DNA of 64,000 nt from Akebia trifoliata. Its lineage: Eukaryota > Streptophyta > Magnoliopsida > Ranunculales > Lardizabalaceae. Below are positions 22,803-33,500 of this stretch, piece after piece (the first letter of the stretch is position 1; each line of letters starts with the position of its first letter). The notes below the pieces were generated by a model that was given only the letters and a program-made list of their open reading frames with translations, was not told the DNA's origin and made no database searches. A program made the position numbers and the translations under genes. The DNA lies in assembly GCA_017979445.1 (NCBI GenBank), contig CM030719.1:28229317-28293316 (forward strand). Direction: 5' to 3'.

Positions 22803-22983
22803 ATTAGGAAAATGCCAAAGAAACAATAAAATTGACATCAATTCTCACATTGTTGATGTGGACGTATGCACGTAATCACAGATTCTTTTCATCGAGATAT
22901 GAGTGAAAAATATCTATGGCTATATGTGCATCTTCACATCAACAATGTGAGAATTGATGTCAATTTTAATGTTACTCCAGCAT
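22803..22983. mobile_element. MITE (TTGACATCAATTCTCAC arms)
   Basis: A nearly perfect long inverted repeat: AAAATTGACATCAATTCTCA against TGAGAATTGATGTCAATTTT. The central hairpin is ACAGATTCTTTTCATCGAGA / AAAATATCTATGGCTATATG. Ends in GTTACTCCAGCATGA. Confidence 0.8.
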
Positions 22984-23205
22984 GATTTGGTTTATTAATC
23001 TTTTGTCGTATTCTTCTCAGGTTGACTATTGCAATTTTGGAGTAAATCTTAGTACAGTTTTTCTTCCCTTTACCTTTCACACTTTATCAATTGCAAATGA
23101 GACTTTATCTCCAAGAAGGGTCTTGTATTGCTATGGAGATTGGATTTGTGTTACTTTTCTTCCTTGTAGGTTTTTCATTTAAATAAAAGAGATTTTTTCT
23201 TTAGA

Positions 23206-23343
23206 GAAAATGCAGCGTTTGGAGTGACAGTGCACAAAGAACCATAGTTTCATTCTCTGAGATATAAGAAAAGAAATCTATGATTGTGTGCACACTATCA
23301 TGCCAATAGTGTTGAACGAAACCAGTTTAGCATTTTCCATCAA
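23206..23343. mobile_element. MITE, short copy
   Basis: Ends GAAAATGC...GCATTTTC. Core ACCATAGTTTCATTCTCTGA / AAAGAAATCTATGATTGTGT. Confidence 0.55.
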
Positions 23344-23370
23344 AGTAACATTTTCCTTCTCGTTACTCTA

Positions 23371-23553
23371 ATGGAAAATGCTGGAGTGACATTAAAATTA
23401 ACATCATTTCACACATTGGTGATGTGGATGTGTGAATGGATCCATAGCTGCTTTTCATCGAGATGCTAGTGAGAAGCATCTATGGTTATATGTGCAACTC
23501 TACATCAGCAATGTGTGAAACAATGTCCAGTAATGTCACTCCTGCACGAATCT
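23371..23553. mobile_element. MITE (GGAGTGACATTAAAATTAAC arms)
   Basis: GGAAAATGCTGGAGTGACAT at the left mirrors ATGTCACTCCTGCA at the right. ATTTCACACATTGGTGATGT mirrors ACATCAGCAATGTGTGAAA. The central hairpin has CATAGCTGCTTTTCATCGAG / GAAGCATCTATGGTTATATG. Close relative of 22803-22983 and of the split element at 28628/30895. Confidence 0.75.
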
Positions 23554-24864
23554 ACTTTGATATATAAGGAGTGTAAGTGTTGTTAGACTAGGCTTTGTTT
23601 TCTATCCAAAGAAAGGATTAATTTGCTTTATATCTGAACAAGGGTTTTTTTTTGTTTTTGTTTTTGTGATTGGAGCCTCAAGTCTTTAAAACTATCAGGA
23701 ATCTATAAAAAGCTTAAGGTTTACTATTTACATCCTTGTAGACTAGGGTTTCTTTTCCAATCATGTCCTCTCTTTTTTTATGGAGTATGCCCATTATTAT
23801 AAATGGATCTTTTGCTGATTTTGATGGTTTTAGGGATTATTAACAAGCCCCATCTCCTTGGATTTCAGACCAATGGTCATGCTATTTCCTATCCTTTTTA
23901 ATTTATATGAACGTCAAATTATCAAATAATCCATTTTATTCTTGTGAGTTAAATGTCTGACTTAGATTAGGTGAACATATTAAAACCACAAATTTACCCA
24001 CTAAAACTCAAACTTGGACCATGAGAGATCCGTTCACCACCTAGTCTAGTTTATATGTGATGCCTATTTTTGATTTTAAGGAATTTATTTTTAGCATTTA
24101 CGAGGGTGAGAGAACTTTATGCAATTTTGCTGAATTTGGTATCCACAGTTGTTTCAATGAATTTAATATTGGCCCACCTCCCCATTGTTTTACAAGACAT
24201 ACATCTGTGATAAACATTTAAGTGTCTTTAGTTTCAATAATTACAAGCTTAATTTGTTTATGTTCATTTGAACTTTCTCTTTTTAAGAATTTAGCATACA
24301 ATTCATCGTCATCTAAACATTATCTCAAAGATTTGGGATTGTCAAACGAATCCTATTCTTCTATTCAGCTCTGTCCATATATAACAACATCTTCAATTAT
24401 TAAAAATGTATGATGCCCATCAAAATTTTGTTTATAAGTACTTCCCTCAATGAGTTCTTTTATTTAAAATTTTATAATTTGATGACAAGGCTAGGAAACT
24501 GAGGGAGAACCCCTATCAAGTATTATTGAGAACAAAATCACAATCTAACATGTTTACAACCACTACCATATCAGTAAATCTTCAATATTTTTTTCTATGA
24601 TCTTTAAAGAGATCATAAAATACATTTGGAGAAAAAAAAAAAAAAAAGATAATTAGCCCTCTACTTTCCTTCTCTCAAAGAATGAGAGATGCTCCAAGTT
24701 TTGATATTATGAAATATACAATTTTGCCAAAACTCCATGGAAAGCCCCCACCACCATACTAAGATCTTGAACACTTAAAAATCTCAAAATTTGAACTATT
24801 GAGTCCACATGATCGGTTCTACACCATCCGATGATTTGCTAAACAAAATCTAAACCGTCAAAAC

Positions 24865-25002
24865 TTACTCACGCCAACACAAGAGGATCACAGTGCACCT
24901 CCATATAATGTAAAGACGTGTTCTTTGCTGTTGAATGTGCCTCGAACACCGTTGTCTTGCTCGAACCTTTGGACACCTCAGAGAGAATGGGTACGTCGCC
25001 AT
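24865..25002 (-). CDS. DVL: DVL/RTFL micropeptide, type A (intact)
   Basis: A 45-residue peptide, ATG at 25002 to TAA at 24865. It starts MATYPFSLRC, is basic in the middle (RARQRCSRH), and ends in a DEVIL/ROTUNDIFOLIA (RTF) domain: QRTRLYIIWRCTVILLCWRE. DVL/RTFL peptides are plant-specific, membrane-associated, and alter organ shape and cell proliferation when overproduced; the C-terminal domain is the conserved part. The usual YIIRRC reads YIIWRC here, one basic residue replaced by Trp. A minus-strand TATATAAA lies about 105 bp upstream, giving a short leader. A homologous but deleted locus lies at 40401-40473. Fully in frame, no intron needed. Function is inferred from family only. Confidence 0.88.
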   Translation of the reverse strand: MATYPFSLRCPKVRARQRCSRHIQQQRTRLYIIWRCTVILLCWRE

Positions 25003-25104
25003 GTTTGTGTATAAAGGAAGGATGGATACGGGTACGGGTACGTGAATTTGGGGGGTTTAGTTTAGTATGTGTTGTCTATGATCCATAGAGATCTTAGACT
25101 TGGG

Positions 25105-25112
25105 TTTATATA
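25105..25112 (-). promoter_or_regulatory. TATA box of type A DVL gene
   Basis: TATATAAA on the minus strand, about 105 bp before the ATG at 25002. The same arrangement (CTATATAAG at 40561-40568) is kept in front of the dead type A copy, which supports it as the real core promoter. Confidence 0.6.
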
Positions 25113-25367
25113 GAAGGGGACGAGTGGAAATGTGAGAGACAACAAATGGTGGGTGACAAGTGTTGATTCTTCATTGGGAACTTTGTTCGGTCCCACATTG
25201 ACTGTAGAATGACAAAGCTAATCTACTAGTTTGTCTAGGTGCCAACCCTGTGACAATAACCCCTTATCTACTCACCCTACTAGAGGGCCCTCCATGTCTA
25301 CAATCAAGTTCATTATTGGATAGTTTTAATTATAATTACAATCTTACTATATTTATTAAACAATATT

Positions 25368-25512
25368 ATTACAGTGACTATGCAAGACACTACGTTGGAC
25401 ACTGAGCTGATGTAGCGGTGTGCTTGGAATCATAAATGTTTTACACTTGGTTCTTGAGAGAAAGAATCTATGATTCTGAGAACAATTCCACATCAATGCA
25501 ATGTTGAATGCA
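25368..25512. mobile_element. MITE just upstream of the type A DVL block
   Basis: AAGACACTACGTTGGACACT mirrors GCAATGTTGAATGCAGTGTCTT. The core has GGAATCATAAATGTTTT / AAAGAATCTATGATTCTGAG. Confidence 0.6.
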
Positions 25513-26637
25513 GTGTCTTAGGTACTTTCTTAAATATTTTTCATATTTATTTTGATGTGGGTGTTTCTTGTCGTCTTATACTTTAAAATATATTACAACA
25601 ATGATCTTTTATAAATTTTATTTTGTGTGATATTTGTATGGTACTTATCAAAGAAATTTTAATTTTTAAGTCAAATTCACAGTAATAAAATTTAAGTAAA
25701 ACTTTTCAATTGAAATCATTTAAATATCTATTTAAAGAAAGAATATTAATATATGTTGATTTATTCATTTTTAAAAAAAATAATTATCCATATCCTTTAA
25801 GTGATTGACAACTCATTGTTTCTTTCATAGATCCTCGATGATAATATTTTTAATTTTACAAATCTAACTGTTAGTTACAGACTCATGATGTTTCATGTCT
25901 TGTCTTTGAATCTCACTTTGCATGTATAAACTTACTACCAAAATGAGATCTTCGTGATGAACATTATTTTCTCATATCCCTTTCTATGTAGAAGGTATTC
26001 ATCCCTTTTCATGCAATGGGGTGTTCGACAAAAAAATGGTAACAATCTATCAAATTTCCCACTCTAACTAATCTATTGACAATCCTAGATACTTAATCTG
26101 ATTAATCTAAGATGTTTTTGTTTCTTACACATTTTTTATTCAAAATTCTTAAAATATCTTTAATGTTTTAATAAGTTGCACCATTATCCTTCTTGTTACA
26201 TTCTTAAATTTTATCTACAAAGTGGTCTTTATTGATAAAATCAACTTTAGTAATTCATTTAGAGGAGCATCACATGTATTACATGTGCCTTCCCCAATTT
26301 GTAGGACAACGATCATATTTAATTTTAAGACCTACATGATTATATCAAAAACTTATGATCTATACACGTGGCAAGCATGTAATCAATAGGGTAGTCATGT
26401 GTAATATGTACATGACAAGATGCAAAACATATTACATAATAACCATATTAGAAGTGGACTATTACTCGACAAATTTTGACCATGTATTTCTGGTGGTCCA
26501 AAATGAATACAATTAATTGAACTGTTCTTAGTATCTGACGGGCTCCATAAGTTATTAGACAAATTAGATTGTTAGAAACGTTGAGCCTTTAATGCATGTA
26601 AACGCCATGTACACTTATTTTTGATTATTTTTCTAAG
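25513..26637. other. Intergenic, no gene seen
   Basis: AT-rich, with no coding or element structure that I could support. Confidence 0.55.
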
Positions 26638-26813
26638 GAAAATGCTAGAGTGATTGAGCAGACACTACACCCGACTGGAGGTGTGCACGGAGCCATAAAT
26701 ATTTTTTCTCGAGATATAATTTAAAAATATCTACGATTATATACACACCTCGAAGTCAACTCAGTGTTGGATGCAGTGCCTTGCACGATCACTCTAGGGC
26801 AATTCTTTTCCTA
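26638..26813. mobile_element. MITE (GAGTGATTGAGCAGACACT arms)
   Basis: GCTAGAGTGATTG...GACACTACACCCGACT mirrors GTTGGATGCAGTGCC...GATCACTCTAG. Core GCCATAAATATTTTTTCTCG / AAAATATCTACGATTATAT. Confidence 0.7.
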
Positions 26814-27303
26814 AATACTATCTTTGTTTAACGACATATAGAAGTCTTTCAACTGGAAAACCCAAGACCAGCCTACCTAGCTCTTACATAATTTTTCTTA
26901 AATTAAGTTCAGAACTTTAATTGCAAAACCTTCTTTTAAAAAAAAAAAAATAGGGATTTGTTATTAACAAAAATCTGTACTAAGCTGATGATTCAATGAC
27001 ATAACACTACCTATACCGAGGAAAGGGAAATAAAATAAAATTCCAAACACTTAAATCACTAACCAATATCTTATCCCACAATTTTCTCCTTCCCTAGAAA
27101 CCACTTGTGTTTTTTCTATACTCTTGGTATCATGCCATTGAGTCATTAGCTAGTTTAGCACAAATATTTGTTAGAGTCAGGATTTTCTGTCTCGAAAATT
27201 GTTACTCGGTCTATATGCGGATGATGTGATATAGACACAAAATCATAGATATGTTTCTTCGGAATACACAAGGAAAAGATCAATGATTCTATGCCCTTGC
27301 CAC

Positions 27304-27561
27304 TATTAGAGAATAAGATGCACTGTATTAAAATGCATGAGATACATTATATCATTGTTAGTGTATCTTACCCAAATGGAAGGTTGTGACGAAAGATATT
27401 CTAGAATATATATTGATATTTAGAATATATCAATTAGGATATTCTAGAATATTTATATTAGGTAGTTTTCAAATATCTTGGTTGATGTAATGCCTATAAA
27501 TACCCTATTGGGACTTTTGTAATATTCATCCAAGAATCTCAATAAATTCAGTATTTCTACA
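27304..27561 (+). mobile_element. Copia-type solo LTR inside a MITE
   Basis: A 258-bp LTR (TATTAGAGAATAAG...TTTCTACA) is flanked by the 5-bp duplication GCCAC (27299-27303 and 27562-27566). It contains a promoter-like TATAAATACCC and the R/U5-like TTTTGTAATATTCATCCAAG. It interrupts a MITE whose core (CAAAATCATAGATATGTTTC / AAAAGATCAATGATTCTATG) lies just left at 27220-27300. The two LTRs of the element at 32425-33873 belong to the same family. Confidence 0.8.
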
Positions 27562-28627
27562 GCCACGTTAGTTGAGTACAGTCCAAGTGAAAATTTTCAA
27601 GTCATAAAATCATTAGCTTTTTTGTTAGCAACAATTAAATCTAAACTAATGATAAATTGGCATGTTCATAGAAACACATATCTTTTTTCTTGTGTATCTG
27701 AAGAAAAATATCTAAGTTCTGTGCATTGTCACGTTAACTATGTCAATTTATCGCTGACTCTTAAACCTACGTTCAGTGTTTGAACTTGATTATCAATTCT
27801 TCCTCATAATATTGATTATTTGAAATGACAAAAATACCCCTAATTCATTTTCTTTTGATTACTACCTTAATTAGTTATTAAATTATAAAAGGTAATTATG
27901 ATGTATGGTATTTGGTATAAACCATCTAGTATCATTAAAATGTAATTTTATATTTTAAAAGACAAAAGCACCCCTCATTTACTATTAGTGAGGGTCAGTT
28001 TCTTTGTTTATAAAATACAAAAAGATAATCGTGGTCTCCAACGATGTTGGGCACAAAAAGCATCCGTTGCCATTAAGATTGTGCTATTTGCATATTAAAA
28101 ACCTAGACTTCATAGAAAGTGTTTTTTTTATTTTTCGCATTCTTATTCTAAAGAGTACCACTAGAAAATATTTTAACACTTTTAAACATTATTTTTTTGA
28201 AAAAAAAAAATACATTTGTTAATGATATTAAAATATTAAATCAAGTACGACAAAACTTTATTGTTGCTTCCTTTTGCTATTATTGAATTTTTTTTTTTCT
28301 TCAAAACATAAAGGTATGATGGTTAAACTACCACATTTTGACAGTCTTGAGATGTAAGTACTCTCAATAGTGGAGTGCTACACCTATGATTTGCTTACCG
28401 CATTACCGCAATCATTGAACTAGTTCATTCTATGTCACAGTATCAACTATCAATAACCTCAAGAGATTTTAACCAACTTAACTATCTGGCACTTTTAATA
28501 TATGATTTTGCTTCCTATTCCTTAACATTTGGCAATCTTTACAATCCTGAAGTTTTACTACCACCACCACTATGTAGGATTCCATAAAAGTATTTTACAA
28601 AATCTATAAACATAATTTAAAATATAA

Positions 28628-28702
28628 AGAAAAATGCTGGAGGTGACATTAAAATTGAAATTGATTCGCACAATGCTGACATGATGCATATGGAACCATA
28701 CA
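28628..28702. mobile_element. Left half of a MITE split by a hAT element
   Basis: AAAATGCTGGAGGTGACATT with AAAATTGAAATTGATTCGCA is the left arm. The right arm resumes at 30784-30895 (ATGTGTGAATTGATGTCAATT ending CGTCACTCCAGCATGA). Joined, the halves match 22803-22983 in layout. Confidence 0.8.
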
Positions 28703-28992
28703 CAGCAGGCGGAACTACATGGGGCCAAGTGGAGGCTATAGCCCCACTGAAATTTTCTAAAAGAAATATATAATATTTAACCCCTCATATTTTTATGAAT
28801 ATTTGATACAATCCCTGTGTTTTTCAAACTGAAGGCAGAGTCAACTTAAAAAATTTGGAGAAATCCTCCATCATCGGTGAATGTTATTTATTTATTTATT
28901 TTTTTGTTTTAATAATAGAGTCCCAATTCAGAACATTGTTATGCTCCTACACCGATTTATGGTGCCTATATGGCACTTTTTTACTAATTAAT

Positions 28993-29222
28993 AAATTCAT
29001 GAATCATGATAATTTGACTATCCCACGTGGCACACTCAACTGACTCTCCTGACGTAACAAATTCAAGAATCATAGATTTGTATTTCTCAAGATACATGAT
29101 TATATTTTTTCATAAAAAAATATATTTCAAATCGTACAAATCTATGATTCTCAAACTTGTTACATCAGAAGAGTCAATTGAGTATGCCACGTGGATTAGT
29201 CAGATTATCATGACTCTAAATT
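28993..29222. mobile_element. Long-arm MITE inside the hAT element
   Basis: ATCATGATAATTTGACTATC with CCACGTGGCACACTCAACTG on the left mirrors CAATTGAGTATGCCACGTGG with AGTCAGATTATCATGA on the right. The inner arms are AATCATAGATTTGTA and ACAAATCTATGATTC. Related copies are at 37430-37607 and, truncated, near 39770-39870. Confidence 0.8.
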
Positions 29223-30049
29223 CATCTCCTTGCCAGATAGAAAGAAACATGTCAGGAGTCTTATATCTTTTAAGGGTCTTGTCAGGGCATACGTTAAATT
29301 GCAATAAATACACCCTGGGTATAAGCATGGGGATTACTTTGGTAAAAAGAGATTTTGTTTTTATAGGGCATTTTCAATGTAAAATTCAATTTCTCTGGTG
29401 TATTTATTGTCTTTTAACGTGTGTCACAGGCACGCATTAACAAACCCATATTTTAAACTCAAAACAAAACGTGCACGTAGGCCCCTGACCTTTTCTGCAG
29501 GAAAGGGACGTGTATCCGATTCTTTAAAAATTAAGGATATGTCCTTGGGTCAACTAGCCTATTGACTTAGTAAGATATTATATCTTATCAAGGGTCGTTA
29601 GGGTCACTTGGATTACCACATTGGCATTCCAACCCCAAGGCATTCTAATTTTTTTGAAAAATCTGATATTCAAAAGAATTATTATTTGAGTTTGATCCAA
29701 GTTGTTGAAATGGATGGTTATCAAATTTATAAATTTAAAATTATAATTTAACAGTGAAAAAGAAGTTTTTGTGAATATTTCTTTTTCAAAATTCTTAGAA
29801 TTTCTACATTTACAATCATGTGATATTAAATTATGTTTTTTGATGCCACCAAGTGATGTGGTAAGAAAAATTTTCTTACCAACTTACTAAGGAAAGTATT
29901 CCAATATTTTAGATACCTCCTTATTTTCTCCAAACTAACAGCATGACTTTTAAATTTAGCATTTTCTTATAAACTAATGAAAAATAATTATAATGCCCTC
30001 ATCACCATCATCATCATCATCACTATCATAACCATCATCACCATTATCA

Positions 30050-30254
30050 CACTACATGAAAATTGAAAATTTTGACAAAACAATTGACGGGCCAAGACCC
30101 ACGAATTTTAGAAACTGAATTTTGATGGTCTAGGATCGTCGAATTTCTTCCATCCTTCATTAATTTGACAATTTCAACCTGACGAAAAAAATATATTTGA
30201 CAATGAAAAATTCAACCCCTTTATCCGTCAAATTTGGACTTTTTTCACACTGTG
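30050..30254. mobile_element. CACTA-type MITE
   Basis: Ends CACTACATGAAAA and, reversed, CACAGTGTGAAAAAA, with a 3-bp duplication TCA (30047-30049, 30255-30257). Both ends and TSD length are those of CACTA (En/Spm) elements. The interior resembles 41495-41747 (GAAAATTTTGACAA, TTTGACAATGAAAAAT). Confidence 0.78.
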
Positions 30255-30559
30255 TCATCTCATCACTATCATCATTGTCATCATTACCTTCATCATCAAC
30301 ATCCCATCTTTGTCATATCCAGGAGATTAAAGTATATGACGAGTTTTGAGAAGAAAGATTAAATAAGGTTTCAAAGTATTTTTTTTTCTTGAGTTTATAA
30401 GTGAAAATTGAGGTAAAGGAGCATGTCAACAAAGTGAAAAAAAGAGAGAAGAACATCTAAAAATTTCACCAAAATATGAAGGGAGCAGGTGTCATAATTT
30501 ATCCAACAAGTTAGCAACTTTATTGTTGAGATTATTAATTAAGAGAGATTATATTGACA

Positions 30560-30670
30560 TACCCACTTCTGCTAATGCCACCCCAATTCATAAATAATCA
30601 TCAAAGAATTACACACATTTTGACGCGGCCTTAACAAAAGTTGGTACATGTGACAATAAAAGCTCTCTTA
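30560..30670. mobile_element. Short MITE, same family as 11687-11800
   Basis: CTGCTAATGCCACCCCAATTC at the left, with AAAGTTGGTACATGTGACAAT and AAAAGCTCTC at the right. Third copy of the family in the window. Confidence 0.5.
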
Positions 30671-30783
30671 ATTAATCCCCATTTATAGTGATGAGCTCAA
30701 CATTGGCATATTAGGAAACCAAAATTATAGGTTGATGTTATTACTTAGCCCCTACTGACCAAAAAATACAGGCTCTGCCCTTG

Positions 30784-30895
30784 ACCATACGTGTTTTTCA
30801 TCGAGTCACGAGTGAAAAACATTTATGGTTCTGTGCACACCTCCTTGTCAGCAATGTGTGAATTGATGTCAATTTTAACGTCACTCCAGCATGAC
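30784..30895. mobile_element. Right half of the MITE split by a hAT element
   Basis: See 28628-28702. It contains the core half GTGTTTTTCATCGAGTCACG / AAAACATTTATGGTTCTGTG and the right arm to CACTCCAGCATGA. Confidence 0.8.
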
Positions 30896-30966
30896 TCAAA
30901 TATAAAAATATATTAAATGATCTACTTCTATTCAAAAAAGTTGAAATAAAATGAAGCCAAGTTAAC

Positions 30967-30990
30967 TTAATTACCTACTGCCTTACCCAT
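30967..30990 (-). pseudogene. Type B DVL pseudogene (coding part deleted)
   Basis: On the minus strand ATG GGT AAG GCA GTA GGT AAT TAA (30990 to 30967) aligns with the first codons of the intact type B genes (MGKRVGK at 43088; MGKRVDK at 38882). The next bases jump directly to the equivalent 3' flank (TTGGCTTCATTTTATTTCAA). About 100 bp, including the whole RTF domain, are gone. The upstream block 31220-32290 is well kept. Confidence 0.75.
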
Positions 30991-31030
30991 ACTTTCCTTA
31001 GATGTTTACTTTAAGCCTCATGATAATATC

Positions 31031-31062
31031 CCCGCCCCCGCCCCCACCCCCCCCCCCCCCCA
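31031..31062. repeat. Poly-C tract
   Basis: About 32 bases almost entirely C, beginning with CCCCGCCCCC units. It lies 40-70 bp upstream (minus strand) of the dead type B DVL start, so the minus strand is a G-run. Such tracts are also hotspots of assembly error. Confidence 0.8.
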
Positions 31063-31219
31063 ATCAAGAATTGTAGACCATTTGCATTAGGATACACAGA
31101 ACCATTAATATTTTTCTTGTGTGTCCCAAGGCATTTAATCTATGGTTATGTGATGGGAGCATAAAGGGGCATTTGACAGAAGGGAGCGTCATATTATCAT
31201 GGTTCTTACTTTGATTCCA

Positions 31220-32290
31220 TGATTATGACCACCACTATTGCTACTACTAGGCCTAATAAGTCTAGGCCGGGTTTATGCATCACTAACAATGTTTCGGGGC
31301 TGATTATAGGACCCACTAATAGACATAGAGATCACGGCCATGGGTCCAAGCATCCTCATAACATCCCCGTATCACGTGCACCATGTCTCCTAAATTCAAC
31401 TTAAATCACCCTTCTTTCACCTAGGCGTGCTTGCCATCAATGACTAAATAGTTTTAAGTCTCTAACACGGACCTTATCTTCTTCGGCCACCAACCCTACC
31501 TCCTCTACTTTATGAGACACAGAAAGAGATTGTATTAGTTCAAACTAACTCTGATATGACCCTTCTAAAAGAGATATTAGTAGAATACCTTTCCATTGTT
31601 AGTTGAAATGATGACACGTGTCTACAAAAAATCATAGTCCTCTATATAATATTCCATTAGTGGGACAATGACCAACTAAACAACAACAAAGGAAAATGTA
31701 CTAACCTTATCTCATGTTGATGAGGGCCCGTTTATTTGAAATTCAATAATGTAGACAAAGCCAGCTGATATGGTACTTTATTTGAATGGACTAGATGATT
31801 TGTGTCCCCATTAATCGGCACGTGAGGCCAATACACATTGCGACATTGTGGAACATGTCGAACGTGTGGGCACGTGGGAGATAATTTCTTTCAACCTTTA
31901 GAATGTTGTGTTCCTTCCACCTTGAGTAGGAAAATTGGAAAAAAAAAATAATGCCAATTAGAAGACTTCCTGTTGGTTTGGAAGCACAATAGGGATTTGA
32001 GGGAGTAGTTGATTCATGTATGTGACTTTATGTGTATTTTTAGCTTTTATGATGATTCTAGGAAGGGAAGGTTGTATCTCAGTTGGTCGCATCACACATA
32101 TTGAAGGAGATCCCACCTGGCACGTGTGAACACGTGGAAAGAAAAGATAGATGATGATGTTTAAGATCGGCCATTATATGGTTATGGTCTATAAATGTCA
32201 CAATTGGGTGCATGGCTAAGAAAAAAAAAAATCAACAGTAAGCAATCATCATCAAAACCTTATCTCAAGTACCTGAAGTCGACTAATCGA
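31220..32290 (-). repeat. Upstream block of the dead type B DVL locus
   Basis: Collinear with 43130-44080: AAAGCCAGCTGATATGG (31696 and 43683), CTTATCTTCTT (31471 and 43372), TCTAAATTCAACTTAAA-like words, and the CATCATCAAA...CTTATC end (32245 and 44045). It represents about 1 kb of promoter and leader retained beside a deleted coding region. Confidence 0.75.
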
Positions 32291-33082
32291 ATATAGTTGT
32301 CTTTGTCAACTATACCTTTAAATATTTTTAGCTAATCGTGTCTTCGTCAACTTGATGTGATAACTATATATATAGCTGTAAACATGTAGATCTTATATTG
32401 TCACACCACGATTAATAGTATTTTTGTAAAATATGAATTTTATTGAGAATTCTTGCATGATGTTACATGAACCTCAATAGGATATTTGTAAATATTACAT
32501 CAATCAAGCATGGTCATAAGTCTAATACAAATATTTTAATTTATCAATACTTTCTTATATAGAATATCTTAATCGATATATTCTAAATATATCATTTTTC
32601 ATCACAATCTTCCATTTGTGACGAGATATGTCAATAATGATATAGTATATCTCATGTGCAATGCATCTTCTTCTCCTGCAATTGCATTGTCCTTTGAAAA
32701 ATGAAAATGCAACTGACTTTTCTGAATAATTGTTCTTGATCTCATTAAGTGGTATGCTATTAGATTGCCTAAAATCCAATTGTACTTCCTCATGGTCACT
32801 ACTTGTTTATAAAGTCTATCACTGTAGCATCTTAATTTTTTAATTTTTTTGTGGAATCTGTTGAAGTTAGTGGTTTACAAGATCAGATCTGTCATGGTCT
32901 CTCTCAAGAGCATTTAAAATAGGATTGTGCGATTTAAATGAAAAAACTCTTGTTGGAGAGAATTTAAATAGGACAAAAAACAAAATCGAATACAAGAGAA
33001 GAATGCATAGACTTGGGAGATTAATTTGTAAAGATACAAAAGGAGGTGTAATTTTATTGAAGAAAACTAGAATAATAATAAG

Positions 33083-33500
33083 AGTCGCTATCCAGAACGG
33101 TGTACTGTTCCCATAGCAACTTATGGTATCTACGTGACACATTTATTTATTTATTTTTATCACGGGGTTCCAGACCCGTAGGCCCGACCACCAAGGGCAG
33201 GGCAATTGGTCTCTTAGAACACCATATCTCACCCAAATCCGTCAAGTACATACAATACATCAACGATGGGGCTTAAGCTCAAGATTTCTCCCTTTTTAAA
33301 GGGATGCCTTGACCACTGCACTCAATGCTTATTGGTTTACGTGGCACGTTGTTATTGGAGATTAAACACAGCATGCTACATGCGATTAGAAAAGCAGCTT
33401 GGTTAAGAACCCGGTGTATTTTAAACTCTAAACAAATGCATGCCACGTTGGCATTGTTCCTATTCTATAGGAACGTGACATTGTATGTGATCCTGATTCT
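33083..33500. mobile_element. MITE of the GATCCAGAA family, split by a SINE
   Basis: Left part (CGCTATCCAGAACGGTGTAC to TACGTGACAC) and right part (ACGTGGCACGTTGTTATTGGAG to TGATCCTGATTC) match the unsplit copies at 6296-6450 and 35829-36010. Confidence 0.7.
33141..33337 (-). mobile_element. tRNA-derived SINE (minus strand) in a MITE
   Basis: Flanked by TACGTGACAC (33131-33140) and TACGTGGCAC (33338-33347). On the minus strand a box-A-like GTGCAGTGGTCAAGGCATC and box-B-like GAGCTTAAGCCCC precede a body shared with 35186-35419 (ACCATATCTCACCCAA). Its tail is AT-rich (TTTATTTATTTATTTTTA on plus). Confidence 0.78.

Larger units (their letters stand above)
24480..25330 (-). repeat. Type A DVL duplication block, copy 1
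   Basis: Gene plus flanks are homologous to 40085-40790. Shared words include CTTCTCTCAAAGAATGAGAG (24670 and 40202), GGTGGGTGACAAGTGT (25150 and 40592) and TTCATTATTGGATA at the far end. A fragment of the upstream part recurs at 36110-36200. Confidence 0.8.
28703..30783. mobile_element. hAT-type element, 2.08 kb, non-autonomous
   Basis: Ends CAGCAGGCGGAACTACAT and, reversed, CAAGGGCAGAGCCTGTAT are imperfect terminal inverted repeats of the CAGGGCGGAGC kind common in plant hAT elements. The flanks are an 8-bp duplication with one mismatch (ACCATACA 28695-28702, ACCATACG 30784-30791). No transposase or hAT dimerisation domain was found. The interior holds a MITE (28993-29222), a CACTA MITE (30050-30254) and a short MITE (30560-30670). 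Another CAGGGCGGAGC end starts at 63702. Confidence 0.82.

Noticed and set aside
29027..29440. 137-residue plus-strand frame
   Set aside because: Runs across MITE arms inside the hAT element; no domain and no transposase motif.
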